From NCBI GenBank assembly GCA_016763255.1, contig JAESUA010000005.1, forward strand, positions 1-14,317: 14,317 nucleotides of DNA, read 5' to 3'. The notes beneath the pieces are model-generated. The model had not been told where the DNA came from and searched no databases. It worked only from the letters and a program-made list of their open reading frames with translations. This document shows positions 6,650 through 12,820 of this stretch, piece after piece (within the stretch, counting starts at the first letter, position 1; every line of letters begins with the position of its first letter). The DNA comes from Magnetovibrio sp. (GTDB lineage: Bacteria > Pseudomonadota > Alphaproteobacteria > Rhodospirillales > Magnetovibrionaceae). The position numbers and the translations under genes were made by a program.

Positions 6650-7386
6650 AGTTTCTATCCATTGCCTTCACATGCGTGAGCGTCACAAGTTCTTTGTTTT
6701 TTGCTCAAAATGTAGGTGCAGAACCCAGTGCTATGGCCGTTAAAGGTTATCAAACTTATGGCCTGCAATTGGAGCAACTTGAATACCGTCGCGGTGATGA
6801 AAACGAAAAATCGATTTCTTGGGATGCTGAAGCCTTCGTCGGCACAGATGAGTTCAAGTTGCGTTGGCTGAGCGAGGCTGAATACGACACCACCACCAGC
6901 AATTTTGAAGAACTGGAAAATCAGCTCGTCGTTCAGGTGCCGATATCGGCATTTTTCGATGCCAAAGTTGGTGTCAGGGCGGACACCCCCGCGGGTACGG
7001 ATCGCTGGTATGGAGTTGTCGGTATAGCGGGTCTTGCACCGCAGTGGTTTGAGGTCGGGGCTAACTTTTTTGTCAGCGAAACGGGTGACACCTCCGCCCG
7101 ATTTGATGTCGATTACGAACTGCTCCTAACCAACCGCTTGATCTTGACCCCTTCAGCAGAGGTTAACGTCGCATTTTCGAAAGACCCGGAAATTGGTATT
7201 GGGTCTGGAGTGAGTGATGTTTCGGCAGGGATGCGTTTGAGTTACGACCTCATCGATCGCTCGGTCTCGCCTTACCTTGGTATTGTCTATGAACGAAAAC
7301 TTGGCAAAACGGCAGATTATTCTCTTGAAGAAGGAGAAGATATCGAAGGCTGGCGGGCCGTTGTCGGAACAAAATTGATGTTCTAG
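6646..7386 (+). CDS. copB: Copper-resistance outer-membrane protein CopB
   Basis: The 246-residue product has a signal peptide ending at about residue 25 (QNVGA) and many alternating hydrophobic/polar strands, and it ends in phenylalanine, as outer-membrane beta-barrels do. Segments such as KGYQTYGLQLEQLEYRRG, WDAEAFVGTDEFKLRW and SPYLGIVYERKLGKTADY match the CopB/PcoB family, which acts with CopA at the outer membrane in copper resistance. Compared with typical CopB (about 300-350 residues) it lacks the His/Met-rich N-terminal region and goes almost directly from signal peptide to barrel. The ATGA overlap with copA implies coupled translation. The gene ends just before a strong hairpin. Confidence 0.9.
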   Translation: MKFLSIAFTCVSVTSSLFFAQNVGAEPSAMAVKGYQTYGLQLEQLEYRRGDENEKSISWDAEAFVGTDEFKLRWLSEAEYDTTTSNFEELENQLVVQVPISAFFDAKVGVRADTPAGTDRWYGVVGIAGLAPQWFEVGANFFVSETGDTSARFDVDYELLLTNRLILTPSAEVNVAFSKDPEIGIGSGVSDVSAGMRLSYDLIDRSVSPYLGIVYERKLGKTADYSLEEGEDIEGWRAVVGTKLMF

Positions 7387-7436
7387 AGACCCACCATAGC
7401 GGCTCTGTTATCTAAATTAATATGACCGGATAACGA

Positions 7437-7465
7437 CGGAGAGGGGCACAATAAGCCCCTCTCCG
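7437..7465. terminator. Hairpin between convergent copB and tctA
   Basis: A perfect 11-bp stem, CGGAGAGGGGC (7437-7447) and GCCCCTCTCCG (7455-7465), encloses a 7-base loop. It lies 50 bp after copB and 25 bp after the tctA stop on the other strand. T-tracts are weak on both sides, but the position and stem strength fit a bidirectional terminator. Confidence 0.65.
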
Positions 7466-7473
7466 AAAGCTGT

Positions 7474-7488
7474 TTTATACCAAGCTGC
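7474..7488 (+). repeat. Half copy of a REP-like palindrome
   Basis: The 15 bases TTTATACCAAGCTGC immediately beside the tctA stop codon are identical to the left arm of the palindrome at 12669-12704. Here no right arm follows. Two intergenic copies point to a dispersed repeat family, though two copies alone could be coincidence. Confidence 0.45.
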
Positions 7489-7489
7489 C

Positions 7490-8992
7490 TTAGACTGACC
7501 TGCGTTTGTTGGTCCAACGTTTGTACATGGGGGTTTGGCTGACCACCAAAAACACCAAAGCCGCACTGAGCAGCGCTGAGATCGGGTTGGTGACCATTTC
7601 CAACATGAAATCGCCGAAGCTTTCGCGGGTTGAGATGATGGCGCGGCGGTAGCTGACATCCATCAATGGTCCCAAAATCACGCCGAGGATCACCGGTCCG
7701 ACCTGATAGCCGTAGATCTTCAGGAAATAGCCGAAGATGCCAAAACCGAGCATCCAATATACGTCGACCACATTGTTTTGGATGGCGTAGGTGCCGACCA
7801 CCGACAAGATCAAGATCAGCGGCACCAAAATGGCCCGGGGACATTCGACCAATTTGATGAACAGGCGCACCCCGGTGAGGCCGAAAATCAACATGAAAAC
7901 ATTGGCCAGCATCAGCGCCCCAACCGTGAACCAAAACAGGTGTGGGGTTTCGATCATCAGCATCGGCCCGGGATTGAGGCCGTGGATGTACAGCGCACCG
8001 ATGAACACCGCGGTGACCGCGTCGCCGGGAATGCCCAGGGTCAGCATCGGAATATAGGCCCCGCCGACGGCTGCATTGTTGGCCGATTCAGGGGCCACCA
8101 GGCCTTCCATCGCCCCTTCACCAAATTTTCTCGAGGGGTCTTTGACCGAACGCTTGGCGTGGTCATAGGCCATCAGTGCGGCAATGTCGCCGCCGGTGCC
8201 GGGCAACGCACCGATGAAGACGCCGATAAAAGAGGTCCTGATCGAAAGCGGAATATAGCGCTTCACCACGCTCCATTTGGGGGTGATGCGTTCGAGCTTT
8301 TGTTTGATCGCGGGGGTTTCTAGGTGGTGGAGCTGGGCCAGGGCCTCGGCGACACCAAAAAAGCCGATCATCGCGGTGACATAATGAATGCCGCCCATCA
8401 TGGTGATCGAATCAAAGGTAAAACGTCCCTCGGCGGTCAGTGGATCGAGCCCGACCATGCCGATGATCACGCCTAAGGCCCCGGCGAACACCCCCTTGGC
8501 CAGCGATTCACCCGACAGCGATCCGACCAGCAAAATGCCGATGACGGCCAGCAACAAATAATCGCGCGGGGCAAACATCAAGGCAAATTCGGACACCAAC
8601 GGGGCGGCCACGGCGAGCACCAAGATGCCGACCAGCCCGCCGATGAAAGACATCACGGTGGCCACGCCAATGGCGGTGCCGGCCTCGCCGCGTTTGGCCA
8701 GGGGATAACCGTCGATGGCGGTGGCGATGGCGCTGGGCGCACACGGGATGTTGAGCAAAATTGCGGTGCGTGAGCCACCGTAAACCCCGCCCATATAGAC
8801 CCCGACCATCAGCGCCAGGGCTTCGTTGGTGTCCCACGAAAAGGTGAACGAGATAAGGATCGACACCGCCATGGTGACCGACAGTCCGGGGATCGCACCG
8901 ACATAGACCCCGGCAAAGGTGCCCGCCGCGGTCATCAGCAACAAGTAGGGATCGCTCCACGACATGAAAAAATATGAAATTGGGTTTTCCAT
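7490..8992 (-). CDS. tctA: Tripartite tricarboxylate transporter, large permease subunit TctA
   Basis: The 500-residue inner-membrane protein has about 11-12 hydrophobic segments and is the large permease of a TctCBA secondary transporter, which uses ion-driven uptake of substrate delivered by TctC. Family signatures are the two related PG motifs VGAIPGLSVTMAV (near residue 32) and IGALPGTGGDIAALMAYDHAK, plus GEGAMEGLVAPESANNAAVGG and LTLGIPGDAVTAVFIGAL. The frame extends further upstream into tctB, but the ATG at 8992 is chosen: GGGAGGG lies about 10 bases before it and only 4 bases separate it from the tctB stop, indicating coupled translation. Confidence 0.95.
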   Translation of the reverse strand: MENPISYFFMSWSDPYLLLMTAAGTFAGVYVGAIPGLSVTMAVSILISFTFSWDTNEALALMVGVYMGGVYGGSRTAILLNIPCAPSAIATAIDGYPLAKRGEAGTAIGVATVMSFIGGLVGILVLAVAAPLVSEFALMFAPRDYLLLAVIGILLVGSLSGESLAKGVFAGALGVIIGMVGLDPLTAEGRFTFDSITMMGGIHYVTAMIGFFGVAEALAQLHHLETPAIKQKLERITPKWSVVKRYIPLSIRTSFIGVFIGALPGTGGDIAALMAYDHAKRSVKDPSRKFGEGAMEGLVAPESANNAAVGGAYIPMLTLGIPGDAVTAVFIGALYIHGLNPGPMLMIETPHLFWFTVGALMLANVFMLIFGLTGVRLFIKLVECPRAILVPLILILSVVGTYAIQNNVVDVYWMLGFGIFGYFLKIYGYQVGPVILGVILGPLMDVSYRRAIISTRESFGDFMLEMVTNPISALLSAALVFLVVSQTPMYKRWTNKRRSV

Positions 8993-8996
8993 CGCC

Positions 8997-9512
8997 TTAG
9001 CCCTCCCAACCCAAGGCTTCAAGGTCAAGCCATTCCATTTCCGGCAGCACAACCTTGAACACCAGCCGGAACAAGGCATAGACAATCGCCACCGAACCAA
9101 TGCTCAACACCAGCGCAAATACCGCGCCCTTGGCATAGAGGTACCAAAACGAAACAAACAGAAATATCAGCGCGCTGGGGATGAAGCCAAAGGGTTCCAG
9201 CACCATCATGAAACCGATCACCATCGCGATGTAGATGACCATCGGCTTGAGCGGCAGGATTTGGCTGTGGAACAGCCGCAGCCGGTGGCTGAATGTGGTG
9301 GCTTCGCCTTGCGGTGCGGTGCGGTTTTTAAGGATGATGGTGAGGGCCGAAACGACCATCGCCGAGGCGGCCACCAGGGGAAAGACTCCCGGCGAGCTGA
9401 GGCTCGAAAAGCCAGAAATGGCAAAGGCGTTGTAAAGCAGAAAGAGGCTAAAGATCAGCAGCATGTAGCCGAAGGTGGCCTCACCCGGTCGCAGGCGTCT
9501 TTGCTCGTTCAT
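8997..9512 (-). CDS. tctB: Tripartite tricarboxylate transporter, small permease subunit TctB
   Basis: This 171-residue inner-membrane protein has four predicted membrane segments: FGYMLLIFSLFLLYNAFAI, VFPLVAASAMVVSALTII, PMVIYIAMVIGFMMVLEP plus FIPSALIFLFVSFWYL, and AVFALVLSIGSVAIVYAL. Size and layout match the poorly conserved TctB subunit that pairs with TctA. The ATG at 9512 has AAAGGA upstream. It sits 84 bp after tctC, across a terminator-like hairpin, and 4 bp before tctA. Confidence 0.9.
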   Translation of the reverse strand: MNEQRRLRPGEATFGYMLLIFSLFLLYNAFAISGFSSLSSPGVFPLVAASAMVVSALTIILKNRTAPQGEATTFSHRLRLFHSQILPLKPMVIYIAMVIGFMMVLEPFGFIPSALIFLFVSFWYLYAKGAVFALVLSIGSVAIVYALFRLVFKVVLPEMEWLDLEALGWEG

Positions 9513-9547
9513 CGGCTTTTTCCTTTGCCCAAATCGAAAAGGTAGAT

Positions 9548-9578
9548 AACAAAAGGACCCCGACCATGGTCGGGGCCC
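9548..9578 (-). terminator. Intercistronic hairpin (partial terminator) between tctC and tctB
   Basis: The 18-bp perfect palindrome CCCCGACCATGGTCGGGG (9558-9575) extends in the minus transcript to a stem of about 12 pairs (one G-U) and is followed by UUUUGUUAU. This has the shape of an intrinsic terminator. Because tctB and tctA need read-through, it most likely acts as an attenuator or 3'-end stabiliser that raises the binding-protein level over the permease. Confidence 0.75.
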
Positions 9579-9596
9579 ACATGTTTAGGGGGAACC

Positions 9597-10601
9597 TTAC
9601 GGCTTTGAAATGCCGAAGTCGGCCGGAGATGACTTGGTGGCACCGGCTTCGTGCAACACCCAAGCGGTGATGGACTGCCATTTTTTGAGGAACGCGTCAG
9701 CTTCGTCACCCGAAATGTTCATCATGATGTTGCCGCGGCCTTGCATCATTTTGATAAATTTCGGCGATTTAGCGCCTTCTTTGTAAGCTGCAACCAATTT
9801 GGCTTTCACAGCATCAGGGGTGTCGCGCTTAACCCAGACACCATAAAATGGGCCCCAGGGCAGGTACTTTTTGAAACCGGGAAAATCTTTGGTGATCGGC
9901 GCAACACCTTTAAGGGCGGACAATTCGCTGTCGTTGACCACGGCGAGAACCTTAAGACGGCCAGCCTTGATGTGCTCGGCGGCGGCGGACAGGCCGGCGG
10001 GCATGAAGTCCACGTGACCACCCAGCAACGCGGTGAGGCCGGGGCCTTCGCCGCCATAGGGCACCGAGGTGACCTCATAATCGGTCACCGATTGGAGCAG
10101 CGATCCCACCACATGCGGCAAACCACCGGGGCCGGTGGAACCCATCTTGATTTCGCCGGGACGCTTTTGGGCATCGGCAACCAATTCCTTGAGGGAATTC
10201 CACGGCTGGTCATTGTTGGTCACGATCACGGCGATGCCGTGGGCCAAAATGTTGACCGGATAGAAGTCGGTGTAATCGATCTTCGACAGATTGAGAACTT
10301 TGTGCAGTTGTGGGTTCTCGGCACCGTACAAAACTGTGTAACCGTCGGATTTGCGTGACGCAACATAAGCGGTCGAGATGGCACCTGTGCCACCGGACTT
10401 GTTGACCAACACCACGTCCTTGCCAAGTTGCTTTTCAACCATTGGGGTGATGGCGCGGGCCACGGTATCGGTTGCCCCACCGGCGCCCCACATGATGATG
10501 CCCTGCAAATCTTTTTTCGGAAATTCAGCGGCGATGGAGGCGGTGCTTGCGGCCACCACAGTCAAGGCCGTCATGGCCCCCAGTACGTATTGCTTGATCA
10601 T
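9597..10601 (-). CDS. tctC: Tripartite tricarboxylate transporter, periplasmic binding protein TctC (Bug family)
   Basis: The 334-residue protein carries a signal peptide ending near residue 24 (ASTASIAA) and then the Bug-family fold. The family motif appears as WGAGGATDTVARAITP near residues 38-53, followed by KSGGTGAISTAYVA and GYTVLYG, which line the carboxylate-binding cleft. It captures a carboxylated solute in the periplasm and hands it to TctA/TctB; the substrate cannot be read from the sequence. AGAGAG precedes the ATG at a normal distance. As first gene of tctCBA it is followed by a strong hairpin that should favour its own expression. No TctDE-type regulator lies beside it. Confidence 0.95.
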   Translation of the reverse strand: MIKQYVLGAMTALTVVAASTASIAAEFPKKDLQGIIMWGAGGATDTVARAITPMVEKQLGKDVVLVNKSGGTGAISTAYVASRKSDGYTVLYGAENPQLHKVLNLSKIDYTDFYPVNILAHGIAVIVTNNDQPWNSLKELVADAQKRPGEIKMGSTGPGGLPHVVGSLLQSVTDYEVTSVPYGGEGPGLTALLGGHVDFMPAGLSAAAEHIKAGRLKVLAVVNDSELSALKGVAPITKDFPGFKKYLPWGPFYGVWVKRDTPDAVKAKLVAAYKEGAKSPKFIKMMQGRGNIMMNISGDEADAFLKKWQSITAWVLHEAGATKSSPADFGISKP

Positions 10602-10904
10602 GTCGTCTCTCTTTTTTTAATTCATACGGTTCACGTAAAGCGCCATGGGGTTTGCCCCCCTATTTTTGGGCACCCATCACGTAAAATGGATATAGCGGGC
10701 ATGGGGGTTCCCCGTGCCAAATTGTGTTTTGGCGTAAAGCCATTCGGCGACATGTTGGGTCTTTCGCCCAAAGATGTCCAGGGCCGCTCTTTGGTAGCGG
10801 ATTGGATATCTTATTCAACCAAATCAAATGGATGCAGGTGTATCTGGTCAAATCTCAAACATCACGAACAAAAGTCGAGGAAAGGCGGTTTTGCCAATAT
10901 TGTT
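10602..10904. other. 303-bp non-coding region upstream of tctC
   Basis: No convincing gene is seen. It holds the tctC leader, two direct copies of TCACGTAAA (10631-10639 and 10677-10685, 46 bp apart), and a 9-bp stem with one G-T pair (10698-10706 with 10710-10718). A smaller hairpin, TGGC-GTAAA-GCCA, lies at 10730-10742. A weak minus-strand promoter candidate has TTGACC (10846-10851) and TTTGAT (10823-10828) at 17-bp spacing. The hairpins may end transcription of the gene at 10905-11645, and the direct repeats could be regulator sites for tctC. Confidence 0.4.
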
Positions 10905-11645
10905 TTAGACCATAAACGGAACATCGCCTTGGATGATCGGGCCGGGGCGCATGGCGTCCATGTTCATGTACGCGCCAGACAGAATATTGACATTGGAGAT
11001 GCGTGCGAGCTTGGCGAGTTCGGGGGTCGCCAAGCCAAGAATCCAGGTCGGCAAGCGGCGGTGAGAGGCGCGCTGGGTGAACAGTTTGATGATCTTTGCG
11101 GCGAGCTTTAAGTCCAATGACTTGTCAAACAAATCCAGGCTCACCCCGGCATAATTGAGGTTGGAGAAGGGGGTGAAATCAGCCTGTTGTTTTTCCGGCT
11201 GGGCAACCCAAGTATCAAAAAAAGCCATCAGCGGAATGGTGATGTCATCCAAGGTGTTGAGCGACAGGCTTTTGGGGAATTCGAGGATTTCCGGCACGAT
11301 GTGGGCGCGTTCTTCCTTGGTCAGGGTGCGGAAGGTATCGGTTACTTCCGCCGCGGCTTCAGAGGTGGCCAGGGCGACGGAATTGATCCGCACCAGCAAA
11401 CGGAAACGCTCGCCAGACTCGAAACGCATGCGCAGGGCCTGAAAGGTCTGTTTAAGGTATTTGACCTGACGTTGCATGGTGGCATCGACCGTCGGCTGAC
11501 GAATCAACGGCGTCATATTGAGGATTTCTGTACCCGCATCATCACGCAAAATAGGCCGAGCATAGAACATATCTACGCTGGTTTTGTCCGTTTCCCAGAC
11601 GGGACGGTACACGACATCGAGGGTAGCGCCTTCGGGTTCTTTCAC
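10905..11645 (-). CDS. Uncharacterised protein, possibly a degenerate EAL domain
   Basis: The 246-residue product has no signal peptide or membrane segment. I do not recognise a close family. Its overall plan is reminiscent of an EAL (cyclic-di-GMP phosphodiesterase) domain: an opening VVYRPVWETDKTSVDMFYARPI resembles the usual YQPI...EALLR start, and RLPTWILGLATPELAKLA then NVNILSGAYM resembles the terminal AEGVET...QGYLF part. If so, the catalytic Glu-Ala-Leu and other metal ligands are missing, so it could only bind or signal. The start is a GTG, because no ATG lies between it and the upstream stop; AAAGG lies before it. A good promoter lies 40-75 bp upstream. Confidence 0.7.
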   Translation of the reverse strand: MKEPEGATLDVVYRPVWETDKTSVDMFYARPILRDDAGTEILNMTPLIRQPTVDATMQRQVKYLKQTFQALRMRFESGERFRLLVRINSVALATSEAAAEVTDTFRTLTKEERAHIVPEILEFPKSLSLNTLDDITIPLMAFFDTWVAQPEKQQADFTPFSNLNYAGVSLDLFDKSLDLKLAAKIIKLFTQRASHRRLPTWILGLATPELAKLARISNVNILSGAYMNMDAMRPGPIIQGDVPFMV

Positions 11646-11690
11646 GCGCGGGCCTTTATGAAAGGGGTGGTTGAATTTGGACCGACCTAA

Positions 11691-11720
11691 AGTATAAGGT
11701 GCGCATTAACTTATAGCCAA
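11691..11720 (-). promoter_or_regulatory. Candidate sigma70 promoter for the 10905-11645 gene
   Basis: On the minus strand TTGGCT (11715-11720) and TATACT (11691-11696) are separated by 18 bp, placing transcription start about 40 bp before the GTG start codon. The -10 has five of six consensus bases. A 15-bp palindrome lies immediately upstream of the -35. Confidence 0.45.
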
Positions 11721-11724
11721 TTGT

Positions 11725-11739
11725 GTGATGTGACATCAC
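11725..11739. promoter_or_regulatory. 15-bp perfect palindrome, probable operator
   Basis: GTGATGT-G-ACATCAC is a perfect 7+1+7 dyad in the 115-bp divergent intergenic region. It is 22 bp before the start of the plus-strand gene at 11761 and 5 bp upstream of the minus-strand -35 candidate. This location fits a site for a dimeric regulator controlling both genes. The regulator is not identifiable here. Confidence 0.45.
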
Positions 11740-11760
11740 CCCCAAATTGAGGCAATCGCC

Positions 11761-12204
11761 ATGGACGAACAAGACACACCCCACCCCGGATCTGGCGAAG
11801 AAACGGGATCTCAGGCCGAAGCCAAGGTTTTTGCCGCCATCGTGCGCTATATTGCCGAACGCCTCACCGACATCGAACCGGATGTGGACCCCGGCGATTT
11901 GGTCCACAGCGGGGCTTTGTTCATTGAATTGGCCGATGCCTTCGATGCGACCACCGGTTTTGAATTCGATCAGGATCAGGCGCTGGCGTTGTCGCACGCG
12001 TTTGCCATGCTGGAAGGTGGCATGCGCATCTTAGCCGAACAGGCCAGCGAAAGCGGGCATACCAACGCGGCGGCAAAAATGGAATGGGCGGCGCTTAAAG
12101 CCCGAAACATGATGGGGGTTTTGGAAACCCATCACCTGTCGGGCTCTGGCGGCATTATTGCTTTTGGCCTGGATGATGATGCGCAAGAGGATGCGCAAGA
12201 GTAA
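11761..12204 (+). CDS. Acidic cytoplasmic protein of unknown function
   Basis: The 147-residue product is strongly acidic, has no cysteine, signal peptide or membrane segment, and looks mostly helical in the middle (about residues 20-120). Its tail contains the repeated DDAQEDAQE. I do not recognise a family. The ATG at 11761 is preceded by TTGAGG at good distance. It is divergent from the EAL-like gene, sharing the region with the 15-bp palindrome, and convergent with the next gene; the two stop codons are only 3 bp apart. Confidence 0.75.
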   Translation: MDEQDTPHPGSGEETGSQAEAKVFAAIVRYIAERLTDIEPDVDPGDLVHSGALFIELADAFDATTGFEFDQDQALALSHAFAMLEGGMRILAEQASESGHTNAAAKMEWAALKARNMMGVLETHHLSGSGGIIAFGLDDDAQEDAQE

Positions 12205-12207
12205 GCG

Positions 12208-12591
12208 TCAGGTCATCCGACTTAATTTGCGGGACAATTGACGCAATTCACGGCGTTCGAACTTTAGGTTTTGCAGCTGATCTGGGTCTTCGTCTGCCTT
12301 GATGGCTTTGTCCATGATGGTCATGATTTGTTCGATGACTTTTTTGGCTGATTGGGTTTGGTCCGATGTTGCGTCATCGATCACCAGTTCGCGGTCCATC
12401 ATCAGCGCGCTGTAGGCGTCAAAATCGCTTTTCGCCAACTCACCCAGTTCCGTATCAAGGGGCTGCCAAATGTCGTTCCAGGCTTTCAGTAAAGCGCTTT
12501 GCGCAGCATGTTCGGTGTCCTGCCCGGGTGCACTATCTTCCAGGTGGACCATCAGGCGCACGAACTGCCATACGGTGAAACGGATTTCCAC
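12208..12591 (-). CDS. Small helical protein of unknown function
   Basis: The 127-residue product has no signal peptide, membrane segment or known motif. It is rich in charged residues and probably alpha-helical, with a basic C-terminus (RRELRQLSRKLSRM). The frame opens at a TTG at 12609, but the GTG at 12591 is chosen because GAGGAG lies 10 bases before it and would fall inside the coding region otherwise. It converges with the acidic-protein gene and diverges from the histidine kinase gene. Nothing in the context defines its role. Confidence 0.7.
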   Translation of the reverse strand: MEIRFTVWQFVRLMVHLEDSAPGQDTEHAAQSALLKAWNDIWQPLDTELGELAKSDFDAYSALMMDRELVIDDATSDQTQSAKKVIEQIMTIMDKAIKADEDPDQLQNLKFERRELRQLSRKLSRMT

Positions 12592-12668
12592 GGTGTGCTG
12601 ACTCCTCAAATTTTAAGTAACGATAATATCGCCACTCTATCTCTCGTACGCGGGGTGTAAAGGCGTTG

Positions 12669-12704
12669 TTTATACCAAGCTGCATAAATAATGTAGCTTG
12701 GTAT
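12669..12704. repeat. REP-like imperfect palindrome
   Basis: Two 14-base arms (12672-12685 and 12691-12704), ATACCAAGCTGCAT and ATGTAGCTTGGTAT, pair with a single G-T mismatch around a 5-base AAATA loop. The left arm with its flank matches 7474-7488 over 15 bases. The structure and extragenic position fit a REP or small MITE-type repeat. It could also end transcription from either side. Confidence 0.6.
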
Positions 12705-12775
12705 TACTTGTCAGGAGGGGTATGGGCTTCTTACAATCAAAAAAACGGCCCGGTAATGGAGTCCTCATTAGGGAG

Positions 12776-12792
12776 ATCTCGGTAGGCGAGAT
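12776..12792 (+). promoter_or_regulatory. Short hairpin in the histidine-kinase leader
   Basis: ATCTCG (12776-12781) and CGAGAT (12787-12792) form a 6-bp stem with a 5-base loop, ending 14 bp before the ribosome-binding site of the kinase gene. A near-palindrome around TAATG (12754) and CATTA (12766) precedes it. It may influence translation of the kinase; no function is shown. Confidence 0.25.
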
Positions 12793-12820
12793 TTGGGTTT
12801 GAGCTTAAGGGGATGGCTTC

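Noticed and set aside
10660..10851. A 63-codon minus-strand ORF in the region upstream of tctC
   Set aside because: It spans hairpins and direct repeats, has atypical composition and no convincing start signal, and is best explained as chance.
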